Part shown: piece by piece, positions 38,203 through 47,300 of the stretch
How the letters are laid out: each line of letters starts with the position of its first letter
Position numbering within the stretch: the stretch's first letter is position 1
The notes under the pieces: model-generated
What the model saw: the letters and a program-made list of their open reading frames with translations, nothing else
The model's database searches: none
What the model was told of the DNA's origin: nothing
Source of the DNA: Teichococcus aestuarii
Lineage (GTDB): Bacteria; Pseudomonadota; Alphaproteobacteria; Acetobacterales; Acetobacteraceae
Reading direction: 5' to 3'
Assembly: GCF_003116135.1 (NCBI RefSeq)
Contig: NZ_PDOA01000013.1
Coordinates: 40,058-104,057, forward strand
Length of the DNA stretch: 64,000 nt
Translations under genes and position numbers: made by a program

Positions 38203-39717
38203 CTACTCCAGCATGAAGCCGGCATTGGCCGGCCGGCGCAGCACCGGCGGCTGCGCGCCACGGGCGATCTGCCGCCGCTCCAGCACGCGCTCCAGATCCG
38301 TCGCCGGGCGGAAGCCGTCCGTCGGCGCCGCCAGCAGCGCGGGGTCGGAGACCGGGCGGACGACATAGGGGGTGACGATGATCACCAGCTCGCTCTCGCT
38401 GCGCTGGAACTGGTCGGAGCGGAAGAGCGGGCCGAGGATCGGCAGGTCGCTCAGCCCCGCCAGCCCCTGCTGCACCTGGCTGCTGTTGCGGGTCAGCAGG
38501 CCGGCGATGGCGAAGCTCTGGCCGCTGCCCAGCTCCACCGTCGTCTCGGCGCGGCGGACGGTGAGGGCCGGGATCTGCACGGAGCCGCCGACGATCGGCA
38601 CGCTGATGGCGCCGTTCTGCGACAATTCGCTGACTTCCGGACGGATGCGCAGCGTCATCCGGTCCACCGACAGCACAGTGGGCACGAAGGAGAGGCTGAC
38701 GCCGAAGGGCTTGAACTCCACCGAGATCTGCCCGGTGTCGCTGGCGGCGACCGGCAGCGGGAACTCGCCGCCCGCCAGGAAGCTGGCCGTCTCGCCGGAC
38801 TGCGCCGTCAGGTTCGGCTCGGCGAGGATGGTGATCAGCTGGTCGGCCGCGAGCGCGTCGATCACGCCGTTGATGTCGAGGCGCGAGGTGCGGATGCCGC
38901 CGGCGATGCGCCCGGCGGCGGCCGCGCTGCTCAGGGCGCCGGCGCCGCTGGCCACCGCGCCGGCGACGCTGCTGGCCGAGGGACCGCTGCGCAGCCCGAA
39001 GGCGAAGCTGCCGACGGAGCCGAGCGCCTGCCAGTTCAGGCCCAGCTCCCGGGTGATCTGGCGGGAGATCTCGGCGATGCGGACCCGCACATTCACCTGC
39101 GTGCTGCCGCGCACCGCCAGGGCGTTCTCCACCGCCCGCTCCTTGCCGCCGAAGGCGGCGGCCAGGGCCAGGGCGCGGCTGGCCTCGGAGGGGCTGGCCA
39201 CGCTGCCCTCCAGCACGATGGCCGAGGCGGTGACGCGGAGGCGCAGGCCCTGCAGGCCCGGCACCGCCTCCCGCAGGGCGGCTTCCAGAGCCGCCGCGTT
39301 CAGCGGCGCGGCGGCGGGGGTGGCGGGCGCCAGGGGTGTCAGCACCGCCGGGTTGCCGCCGGCCGGCGCGACACTCCCCCGCACGGCGATATCGTATTGC
39401 GCCACCAGCGAGCCATCCTCGGCCGTGGCGATCAGGGTGGTGCGCCCCTCCGCCACGCCCATGACGAAGAGGCGCGTGGGCGAGGTGGGCTGCACCCGGG
39501 CGATGCGCGGATCGGCGGCGATCACCGTGCTGGCCGGGCGCGGCAGGGTGAGAAGCTGGCCTGTGCCGGCCTCCAGCCGCGCGCTGCCCATCAGCGGCGC
39601 CGTCGGGCCGGCCGGCGCCACGGTCGGCAGCGCCGGCTGCACCGGCTGCGCCAGGGCCAACCCTGGCAGGAGCAGCAGGCCGGCCATGCCCAGCAGCCGG
39701 GGTGGGAAGCCGGTCAT
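38203..39717 (-). CDS. cpaC: Tad pilus secretin CpaC/RcpA
   Basis: A 504-residue outer-membrane secretin through which the Flp pilus passes. After a signal peptide it has the pilus/BON-type N-domains (LPRPASTVIAADPRIARVQP, RLFVMGVAEGRTTLIATAED) and the secretin core (VRVRIAEISRQITRELGLNW, LAEPNLTAQSGETASFLAGG, and FVPTVLSVDRMTLRIRPEVS). The C-terminal ELVIIVTPYVVRPV is diagnostic. The start overlaps the cpaB stop by four bases. Confidence 0.94.
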   Translation of the reverse strand: MTGFPPRLLGMAGLLLLPGLALAQPVQPALPTVAPAGPTAPLMGSARLEAGTGQLLTLPRPASTVIAADPRIARVQPTSPTRLFVMGVAEGRTTLIATAEDGSLVAQYDIAVRGSVAPAGGNPAVLTPLAPATPAAAPLNAAALEAALREAVPGLQGLRLRVTASAIVLEGSVASPSEASRALALAAAFGGKERAVENALAVRGSTQVNVRVRIAEISRQITRELGLNWQALGSVGSFAFGLRSGPSASSVAGAVASGAGALSSAAAAGRIAGGIRTSRLDINGVIDALAADQLITILAEPNLTAQSGETASFLAGGEFPLPVAASDTGQISVEFKPFGVSLSFVPTVLSVDRMTLRIRPEVSELSQNGAISVPIVGGSVQIPALTVRRAETTVELGSGQSFAIAGLLTRNSSQVQQGLAGLSDLPILGPLFRSDQFQRSESELVIIVTPYVVRPVSDPALLAAPTDGFRPATDLERVLERRQIARGAQPPVLRRPANAGFMLE

Positions 39718-40562
39718 CGGAAGGTCAGGTCCTGTGCCTCGCCGCCCTGGATCACGCGCATGCGGGTGACTGCTCCCTGTTCGGTCTGTGAAAGCGCGCT
39801 GGAGACATCGGCGCCGAAGACGGCAGCCCGCGCCGCGGCGGGTTCGGCCACGGCCGCCTCCTCCATGGCGCGGACGGTGATGGCGAGCCGGCCCAGACGG
39901 CTGGCCACCGCCACCCGCTCGGCCTCCCGCGTGGAGACTTCCAGCGTCACGGTGCTCGCCACGCTGCGGGTGGCGGATTCGGCGCTGGCACCTTGCGTCA
40001 TCTTCTGGTCCACGGCGATGACGCGGATATCCGTCAGCACCGTCTCCGCCACCACGCGGCGGTCGAGCGGGGCCTGGGAGGCGTCGAGCTCCTGGGTCAG
40101 GATCAGGTCCACCTGGTCGCCGGGCCAGATCAGCCCGGCGGCGCCGGTCACGGCGTCGACGCCCACGGAGATGGCGCGCCGGCCCGGGCGCAGCACGGCG
40201 GCGAGGAAGCCGCGGTCGCGCGGGCGCAGCACATCGGCGCGGGAGAGCGGCGCGCCGGCCTCGCGGTACTGGCGCAGCATGGCGCCCTGCAGCTCGGCGC
40301 GCTCTTCCGGCGTGTCGCGCAGCGCGTCGCCGGATGCGGCCTCGGGCGGCACCTCACGCACCACCCAGTCGCCTTCCTTCAGCAGCGATCCCGCCAGAAG
40401 AGGACGGGCCGCGACCAGCACGCGCAGGCGAGTGGGAGCCGGCGGTTCTGCGGCGGCGGCGGAGGCGGCCGCGATCGGCGCGGGCGGCTGCACCGCTCGC
40501 CAGGCAACCAGCCCGAGGCCGGCCGCTGTCAGGAGCAGGAGCAGGACGAGGAAGAGCCGCAT
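39714..40562 (-). CDS. cpaB: Tad pilus assembly protein CpaB/RcpC
   Basis: A 282-residue periplasmic protein with an N-terminal membrane anchor (MRLFLVLLLLLTAAGLGLVA), an SAF domain (RVLVAARPLLAGSLLKEGDW) and the RcpC domain (VGVDAVTGAAGLIWPGDQVD). CpaB is thought to act with the secretin CpaC, encoded next with a four-base overlap, possibly as a periplasmic gate or peptidoglycan-binding part. Confidence 0.91.
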   Translation of the reverse strand: MRLFLVLLLLLTAAGLGLVAWRAVQPPAPIAAASAAAAEPPAPTRLRVLVAARPLLAGSLLKEGDWVVREVPPEAASGDALRDTPEERAELQGAMLRQYREAGAPLSRADVLRPRDRGFLAAVLRPGRRAISVGVDAVTGAAGLIWPGDQVDLILTQELDASQAPLDRRVVAETVLTDIRVIAVDQKMTQGASAESATRSVASTVTLEVSTREAERVAVASRLGRLAITVRAMEEAAVAEPAAARAAVFGADVSSALSQTEQGAVTRMRVIQGGEAQDLTFR

Positions 40563-40571
40563 CGTCGTGCC

Positions 40572-41075
40572 CTATATCCTGTGCAGGAGGACCGCCGCGC
40601 CGCCCAGGGCGATGGCCAGCCCATAAGGCAACGGTCCCCGCCGGCGGATGCGCCAGGCCTCGACATGGCAGAGGCGCGGCAGGATGCCGCCGGCCGTGGC
40701 GGGCCGCGCCAGATGCGCCGGCAGCAGCCAGGAGAGCGCCAGATAGACCAGGGCCAGAACCCCGCCGGCGAGCGCGGTGACCACCAGGAAGTCCCAGACC
40801 ATGGCCGGGGCCATGCCGAGGGCGAGGGCCGACATCAGCTTCACGTCTCCGCCGCCCAGCGCGCCGCGCGCAAAGAGGAAGAGCAGGAGGGCGAAGAGCA
40901 CGGCCGCCGTGAGAACCGAGAGGAGCGCCGCCTGGGGGCCCAGGGCCAGCCGGGCGGCGAGGCCGATCAGGGCCGCCAGGATGCTGACCGTGTCGGGAAT
41001 GGTGCGCGTGGCGATGTCACGCCAGGCAGCGACGGCCAGGAGCGGGAGAAGACAGGCGAAGAGAAGCACCGCCAA
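40572..41075 (-). CDS. cpaA: Prepilin peptidase CpaA/TadV
   Basis: A 167-residue membrane aspartyl peptidase that cleaves and may methylate the Flp prepilin. The two catalytic aspartates are in WRDIATRTIPD (first loop) and LGGGDVKLMSAL, the GxGD-type motif. About six helices are predicted. It sits nine bases upstream of cpaB and 84 bases after the pilin gene flp, with a strong hairpin in between that may lower its expression relative to the pilin. Confidence 0.91.
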   Translation of the reverse strand: MAVLLFACLLPLLAVAAWRDIATRTIPDTVSILAALIGLAARLALGPQAALLSVLTAAVLFALLLFLFARGALGGGDVKLMSALALGMAPAMVWDFLVVTALAGGVLALVYLALSWLLPAHLARPATAGGILPRLCHVEAWRIRRRGPLPYGLAIALGGAAVLLHRI

Positions 41076-41119
41076 ATGTCTCCTGCAACCTCTTGGATAA
41101 AATGGCCAAGTCGTGGGTA

Positions 41120-41146
41120 CGAGGCGGCGGGCGTGCCGCCGCCTCG
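41120..41146 (-). terminator. Hairpin between flp and cpaA
   Basis: A perfect 11-bp stem with a five-base GCGTG loop (CGAGGCGGCGG and its complement) lies 14 bases past the flp stop codon on the minus strand. No T-run follows. It is placed to act as a partial terminator or 3' stabiliser that makes pilin mRNA more abundant than the assembly-gene mRNA. Confidence 0.55.
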
Positions 41147-41159
41147 CAGAACAAACTCT

Positions 41160-41363
41160 TTACGAGGGAGGCGTGCCGGTAATCGCCGTGTCAATCTTGC
41201 CCCCAAGTCCGGTCAGAAATGTCGAGACGTAATCGCCGAAGGTACCAACCGCAGTTGCGACAGCAACCACGAGCACTGCGGCAATCACGCCATATTCCAG
41301 GGCGGTGACCCCCTTGCGATCCGCTTTGAGAGCGGTGAGCAGATAAATCGCCTTACCCATCAT
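41160..41363 (-). CDS. flp: Flp-family type IVb pilin
   Basis: A 67-residue pilin: short positively charged leader (MMGKAIYLLTALKADRKG), cleavage expected after the glycine, then VTALEYGVIAAVLVVAVATA with the Glu at position 5 (numbered from V after the Gly) and adjacent Tyr that define Flp pilins. A short C-terminal tail follows. It is first in the leftward tad operon and is the probable major subunit. The tandem ATG codons at the start both allow the same protein, give or take one residue. Confidence 0.93.
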   Translation of the reverse strand: MMGKAIYLLTALKADRKGVTALEYGVIAAVLVVAVATAVGTFGDYVSTFLTGLGGKIDTAITGTPPS

Positions 41364-41537
41364 GGGATTCGCTCCGTTATCGCACCGCAGCGGGAACAGG
41401 ATGCCGCGCGACCATCGCGCGATCTCTTTCAATGACTGCCCGCATCGGTAGCAATCGGGAGGTAACATTTGCCTCTTCACAACCTCAAGAGGTATTTCAA
41501 CGCTTGGTAAAAATCCTGCGAGAATGTTAAGGGGTGT
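41364..41537. promoter_or_regulatory. Divergent promoter region of the two tad units
   Basis: These 174 bases separate flp (minus) from the tadG-like gene (plus) and are less GC-rich than the flanks. A CCTCTT-N9-AAGAGG inverted repeat (41472-41492) is near the middle, a possible operator. Several GG-N10-GC pairs occur, but none matches the sigma-54 consensus well enough to call. No strong sigma-70 -35/-10 pair stands out. Confidence 0.45.
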
Positions 41538-43049
41538 GTGCTGAACATCACAACCCGTTGTGCGAGGCGCAAGCCTGAGCGCAACCCTGAGCAAATAGCG
41601 ACCCAGCCTCCTTCCATCCTTGAGTGGTCCCGCGCTGTGCCCCTTCGCCTCCCCCTCCTGCTCTCCCGGCTCGGCAGTCCGGCTTCACGCCTGCGGCGGG
41701 ACCGGCGGGGCGCCACGGTCGTGCTGTTCGCCGTCAGCGCCACGGCGCTGCTCGGTGCGGTCGCGCTGATCACGGATGGCGGGCTGCTCTATCTAACCCA
41801 GCGGCGCGTGCAGAGCGCGGCCGACGCGGCCGCCATCGCCGCCGCCTCGGCCGCCGGAACGCGCTCCAGCACCGCCGCCCTGGCGGCCGCGACCGAAGTC
41901 GCGACGCTCAACGGCTTCACCACGGATGCCGAAACCACGGTGCAGGCCCGCAATCCGCCTGACAGCGGCCCCTACATGAACAACGGCCAGGCCTATGAGG
42001 TGACGATCCGCCGCCGGCAGCCGATGGCACTCGCCGCCACCCTCTTCGGGATGGGCGATAGCGATGTCAGCGCGCGGGCCGTGGCCATGCTGAAAAGCCA
42101 GATGCAGGTCTGCCTGCTTGCCCTCAACGGCACCGCCAAGGTTTCCAGCTTCAGCAAGTTCGAGATGCGCGGCTGCGCCATCGGCGCCAATGCCACAGGC
42201 AGCAAGGCGGTGCAGATCGATCAAGCCGGCAGCTTCAGCGCCCAGGGCGTCGTGACAGCGGGATTGTGCGACGGCTGCACCAACACGAATGTGAAGCTGA
42301 CCGATGGCTACCAGGAGCAGATGCCGCCGATCTCCAACCCCTATGCGCCGCTGGACAAGCTGACCCCGCCGGATCCGCCCTGCACCACCAGCTCCACGAC
42401 CAGCTTCAATTCCACCATGCGTATTCCACGCTACGAGCAAAGCCAGACGGCCTTCTGCAACAAGGCCTATTTCGTGGAGAATGACGGCGTGGTCGTGCTG
42501 GACGCCGGGACCTACATCTTCCGCAATGCCTCGCTGACCTTCCGCAGCCTTTCGGAAGTGCGTTGCAATGGCTGCACCTTCATCCTGGTTGGCACCGGGG
42601 CGGGCACGACGGCGTCCTTCACCGCCGCCACTCTCAGCCAGTTCCTCTGCGACAACTGCAGCATCGTGCTGCTGGGCAGCCAGCCCGGGCAGGTGACGTT
42701 CAGCAGCATCTCCAAGGCCCGCCTCACCGCGCCCGCGACCAACACCTATGACCCCGCGCTGAACGGCATGATCATCATCCGCGCCAATGCCGGCCCCGCA
42801 GGCACTAGCAGCAACCCGACGCTGAACCTCAGCAATCTCAGCGCGATCGATCTGCTGGGCGGCATCTATGTGCCGAATGCCTTCACGCGCATCAGCAACA
42901 TGTCCGCGCCGAACCCCAGCACCTGCCTTCCGGTGGTGGCCGGCACCCTGGAGGTGGGGCAGCTCAGCAACTTCCCCTTCGACGTCAGCGGCTGCCCGGG
43001 CCGCAATACCAAGGTGCCGCAGGTGATGGTGCCGAGGATGGTGGAATGA
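41538..43049 (+). CDS. TadG-like Flp pilus protein with cysteine-rich C-terminal domain
   Basis: A 503-residue protein beginning at a GTG preceded by AAGGGG. The N-terminal pilin-like segment (RRGATVVLFAVSATALLGAV, then a QSAADAAAIAAASA stretch) is typical of TadG-type proteins. The rest is not the von Willebrand A domain often found in TadG. Instead it is rich in S, T, N and G with repeated CxxC-like pairs (CDGCTN, CNGCTF, CDNCSI) spaced in hydrophobic beta-strand-like sequence, suggesting a right-handed beta-helix or adhesin-like domain stabilised by disulfides. It overlaps tadE by four bases. Probably a minor pilus-associated or surface protein. Confidence 0.72.
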   Translation: MLNITTRCARRKPERNPEQIATQPPSILEWSRAVPLRLPLLLSRLGSPASRLRRDRRGATVVLFAVSATALLGAVALITDGGLLYLTQRRVQSAADAAAIAAASAAGTRSSTAALAAATEVATLNGFTTDAETTVQARNPPDSGPYMNNGQAYEVTIRRRQPMALAATLFGMGDSDVSARAVAMLKSQMQVCLLALNGTAKVSSFSKFEMRGCAIGANATGSKAVQIDQAGSFSAQGVVTAGLCDGCTNTNVKLTDGYQEQMPPISNPYAPLDKLTPPDPPCTTSSTTSFNSTMRIPRYEQSQTAFCNKAYFVENDGVVVLDAGTYIFRNASLTFRSLSEVRCNGCTFILVGTGAGTTASFTAATLSQFLCDNCSIVLLGSQPGQVTFSSISKARLTAPATNTYDPALNGMIIIRANAGPAGTSSNPTLNLSNLSAIDLLGGIYVPNAFTRISNMSAPNPSTCLPVVAGTLEVGQLSNFPFDVSGCPGRNTKVPQVMVPRMVE

Positions 43050-43492
43050 AGGCGATGCGCACCCGCCTCGCGGCCTGCCGCCGGGGCGTCTCGTTGACGG
43101 AGTTCGCGCTGATCGCCCCTGTCCTCTGCCTGCTGGTGATGGGCAGCTTCGATGTGGGGAACGCCATCCAGCAGAGCCTGCAACTGGAAGCGGCGGCTCG
43201 GGCCGGGGCGCAATATGCCTTCAGCCGCCCGGCCGACAGCGTGGGCATCACCGCCGCCATCCGCGCCAATCTTCCGGGCTGGAGCGATATCAGCGTGCCG
43301 GACCCGGCCATGGCCTGCCGCTGCGACGATGGCGCGACCGTGTCCTGCCATGGCGGTGCCTGCGCCATGGGTACGCCTGCCACCTATCTCTCGATCCGCG
43401 TCAGCCGGCCCTTCAGTGCCAGCACACCCCTGGCTGCCGCCGTCCTGCCGGCGCAAACCCTGACCGGCCATGTCGAACTCCGTCTTCGCTAG
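43046..43492 (+). CDS. tadE: TadE-family minor pseudopilin
   Basis: A 148-residue TadE-like protein: short basic leader, then RRGVSLTEFALIAPVLCLLVMGSFDVGNA with the glycine-X-glutamate arrangement recognised by the prepilin peptidase. The C-terminal part has four cysteines (CRCDD, SCHGGACAM) that may form disulfides in the periplasm. TadE and TadF are processed by CpaA/TadV and needed for Flp pilus production. Overlaps both neighbours. Confidence 0.85.
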   Translation: MKAMRTRLAACRRGVSLTEFALIAPVLCLLVMGSFDVGNAIQQSLQLEAAARAGAQYAFSRPADSVGITAAIRANLPGWSDISVPDPAMACRCDDGATVSCHGGACAMGTPATYLSIRVSRPFSASTPLAAAVLPAQTLTGHVELRLR

Positions 43493-43883
43493 GCTCGGCC
43501 GGCGGGGCGCGCTCTCGCTCGAATTCGCCCTCGCCACCTTGCCCTTCATGCTGCTTTTCATGGGCGGTATCGAGATGTCGCGCTACGTCTACACGGTGCA
43601 GGCCGTGCACGCCTATGCCGATGCCGTGCTGCGCAGAACGCTGGTCTATGTGGGCGAGGACGCGCAGAAGCGCTGCTTGGCCGATCTCTCGGAGGTCGTC
43701 GCCCGCCCGGGTCTGCCCATGGGGCTGGAGCCGGAACAACTGCTGCAGGAGCGGCGAGGCTGCCAGCGCAATGGCAGCATCACCCTGGTCAGCATCGACA
43801 TCAGCTACCGCTTCACCTTCGCCGTGAATGTCTTCGGCACCGGAGAGGCGCGCATCACCCGCGCGGCGCAGCAAAATCTCTAG
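43470..43883 (+). CDS. tadF: TadE/TadF-family minor pseudopilin
   Basis: A 137-residue protein that begins within the last codons of tadE. The processing site and hydrophobic segment are RRGALSLEFALATLPFMLLF, with the conserved glutamate, and the rest is a soluble domain with paired cysteines (KRCLADL and RRGCQRN). It is the last gene of the rightward tad unit. The order tadG-like, tadE, tadF and absence of another pseudopilin support calling it TadF. Confidence 0.8.
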   Translation: MSNSVFARLGRRGALSLEFALATLPFMLLFMGGIEMSRYVYTVQAVHAYADAVLRRTLVYVGEDAQKRCLADLSEVVARPGLPMGLEPEQLLQERRGCQRNGSITLVSIDISYRFTFAVNVFGTGEARITRAAQQNL

Positions 43884-43972
43884 CCAAATGCTCCCGGCAG
43901 GCGTTCTCCGCTTTAATGCTTGCTGATGATGGTGTCGATGAGTACGGGCCGGCGGGGAGGAAGATCCTCGCC

Positions 43973-44293
43973 ATGCGCCGCCCGGCGCCGGGGCTGATCC
44001 ATCATGCGGAGCGTGGCAGCCAATATTGCTCCGCTGGTCACTGAGCGGAGCTCCGAGAGCACGGCATCCTGATTTCGATGTCGGGCAAAGGGAATTGCTA
44101 CGACAACGCCATGGTCGAGACGTTCTTCAAGGCGCTGAGGTCGGAACTCGTCTGGCGCACCATGTTTGAAACACATCAGGATGCCGAGCAGGCCATCGGC
44201 CGCCACATTGATGGTCTCTACAGCCCTGTCAGGCGCCACTCCGCGCCCGGCTTCACAAGCCCGGTCCAGTTCGAGAAGATGGCCGCCAGTTGA
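43973..44293 (+). pseudogene. IS3-family transposase OrfB C-terminal remnant
   Basis: The end of an IS3-type DDE transposase is readable: RPAPGLIHHAERGSQYC, an in-frame stop, AELREHGILISMSGKGNCYD, and NAMVETFFKALRSELVW to the final SPVQFEKMAAS. The DNA upstream does not continue the domain, so the N-terminal part with the first catalytic aspartates is lost and the remaining piece has a nonsense codon. It lies just downstream of the tad genes and next to the end of the secretion/sensor operon. No inverted repeats could be assigned. Confidence 0.8.
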
Positions 44294-44308
44294 TCCAGCG
44301 CCTCTCCG

Positions 44309-47300
44309 TCAAACCGGAGCAATTCCCTTACCGTCATCCATCAGTTTTTTGATGCCATCCGACGTCGCGGTGAAGACACGCTCCATATGATCACGAATAG
44401 CCTGCAGCTCCCTCATCTGTGCCTCTCCACCAAGGCGCGCGCGCTTTTCGAATTCTTCTGCCAGCAGGGCCAATGCACTGGCTCCTAGAATGCGGCTTGA
44501 ACTCTTGATTGTATGAGCGGGCATAATTGCATCCTCCACTTGAGCCATGGCCAATGCCTTCTTGATGTCTTCGATGTAAGAGGAAGTGTCTTGCAAATAA
44601 AATGAAACAAGAGCCTCGAATTTTTTCATCGATGATTTTGTTTTCTGAAATTCCGCCAAGTCAATAACGGGAATCTTGGAACGCGGGAGAGGCGGTTGCT
44701 CTGCCGTAGGAGCGGCCATGACTGGCGCTGCCTTCGGCGCCGTAGCCGGAGCGGGATTCTCCGAAGAGCTTTTCAGCAGAGGCGCTTCCATAGTCACCGG
44801 AGACTGGGCCTTAGGGGCCGCTGAGGGCCGGAAGCTGGCAGTTGTTGTGCCTGGAAGCTCGGCTGCCAGATCCTGCTCCAATGACCCGGGCAGGGGTGCC
44901 TTGACTGTCGCCGTGGGCGAATGCGAGGGAATTTTGACCGCCGCCAGGACACGCTGCTTCTTCGCCGCGGTGGATGTGAAATCCTTCAGCGAGTCTAGAA
45001 GCATCTGCAGATCGACCGTGCTGATCGGCTTGCTCAAGAAGGCGTCCATGCCGGCTGCAAGGCATTTCTCACGATCACCCTTCAAGGCGTTTGCTGTCAA
45101 AGCAACGATCGGCACGCGGTGAATCTCGCCATCCGCCATCATGCGCCGAAGATGGCCGCTGGCCTCGTAGCCATCCATCACAGGCATCTGGCAGTCCATA
45201 AAGATCACGTCGAAACGGCCCTGCAACGCTGCCTCAATCGCCTTCTTGCCATTGGTCGCTCTGGCAACCTCGAAGCCCAAATCCCTGAGGATCTCTTCTC
45301 CGAACATCAGATTCACGTTGTTGTCGTCCAGGAGAAGCGCCTTGTATCCCTCGAACGGATGAGCAGGGGAGATGCTGGATGCACCGGCCATGTCCATTCC
45401 CTCTGCTTTGGAAATTCCGCTCTGCACGGCGCGTAGTATGGTCTCGTACAATGTGTGTGCGCTGAACGGCTTGATGACCACCTGGGAGAACGCAGCATAG
45501 CGTTTGTCGGCCTGCTGCGTACCGAGCACGATAGTCGGCGCGGCAGATAGGGCAGGAAACGCCTGCGCCAGGCGCCTGACTTCCAAAGCTTCCTCGATAT
45601 GCGGGCCCTGGTCGATCACCAGCGCATCGAAGGGAGCATTTTCGGCCTGGGCCTGCAATGCCCGCTGCAATGTCACCGTGGGTTCGAACCAGACGCATTC
45701 GACGCCACGCACCTCAAGCCCTTTACCGATGATGCTCCTCAGCGGCGGGGCACCACAGATGATGGCCAGCCGCAATGCGGGCCCCTTTTCGATCGTGGCG
45801 GGCTGCAGTACCTGCACCGGCAGCCGAAAGGTGAAGGTCGATCCCTGGCCGATCGCACTGGTGACGCCGATGCGGCCGCCCATCAGCTCGCAAAGTTCGC
45901 GGCAGATGGAGAGGCCGAGCCCGGTTCCCCCATAAAGCCGGGTCGTGCTCGCCTCCGCCTGGGTGAAGCGGGAGAAGAGCTTGGCCATGCTTTGCTCCGA
46001 GATGCCGATACCGCTATCCCGGATCGAGACACGGATGAGCGCCTGGCCTGTCTTGTCATCATGAGATTCGACGGCCGCGGAAACGAAGATCTCACCCTGC
46101 TTCGTGAACTTGAGCGCGTTCGATATCAGATTCCCGATGATCTGGCGCAGGCGCGTCGGGTCCGCCTGGACGAATTCCGGCAGGTCGGGCTCGATGTCCA
46201 GCAGGAGGTCGAGCTCCTTGTCCTGCGCTCCCATAGCGTAGAAGCCGATAATGTCGCTGATCAGCCCAGGCAGATTGACCCGCACGGGGTCGATCGCCAT
46301 CTGCCCGCTCTCGAGCTTGGAGATATCCAGGATGTCGTTGAGGATGGACAGAAGAACGCCGCCAGACGAGCGGATCTGTCGCACGTAACGAAGCTGTTGC
46401 TCGGAAAGCTCCGTCCGCGTCAGGAGTTCCGCCATGCCGAGAACCCCGTTGAGCGGCGTGCGGATCTCATGGCTCATATTGGCCAGGAAGGTCGATTTGG
46501 AGTCGTTGGCACTGTTCGCCTTGTCGAGTGCCGCCTGAAGCTCCGCCTCTGCTCGCCGGCGGTCTCTCATGTAATGCACCGAAAGCGCTACGGTGATCGC
46601 GCTGATCGCCAGAATGCCGGCGACCATGAAGGCGAGCTTTCCGAAACGCACCGTCCTGTCCCAGTTGGCGAGCACGATCTGGCTGTTGTGCGCCAGCCTT
46701 ACCGCCTCCTGCGTGGCGTCCCCGGTCCAGTCCGCGGTGCCGCGGCCGGGCAGGAGGAACTCGGTTTGCACCTCGTCCACAGTAAGCCGCGCCGCGGTCA
46801 GGCTGCCTTCCCGGAAATCGGCGCTGAGCTCTTCGAGCATCTTGCGCACATCCACCGCCGCATAGACGATGAAGAAATCCCCAGAGCCTCCGCCCAAGCG
46901 CATGGCCTGCGCCAGCACGACCTCGTCGCCGTCCATGTTGGGGAACAGCGACGCGAAGGCTTGCGGCCGGATGGCCGTGATCAGCCCCTCATTCTGCAGC
47001 AGTTGCGCCGCGAGCCGCTGCGCCTCCACCGGATTGATATCCGGAAGCGTGCCCGGGTTGGTGAAGGAGCGCCGCTGACGCAAGGAATCGCCCCGTATCA
47101 GCCCGAGATCGATGATGTAAGGCGAGAGGCGCGACGCGACACGCAGCTTGGCCGCGACTTCCTCTTCCCGGCGCGCGGAGATGAAGGCCGCCAGGTCCTT
47201 CACCCGGACCAGAACGGTGTCGGCCTGCGCCATCACCAGGCGGCTCAGCATTCGTCTCTCGCCGAGGAATAGCCGGTTCTGCTCGCGGATGAAGGTCACC

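Noticed and set aside
41364..41537. Sigma-54 promoters for the tad genes (GG-N10-GC pairs, for example at 41506-41519)
   Set aside because: Only the minimal GG and GC are matched; the rest of the -24/-12 consensus is absent, and such pairs are common by chance.
44078..44293. Intact small transposase gene
   Set aside because: It has only the C-terminal third of an IS3 OrfB, with an in-frame stop just upstream and no start-site context.
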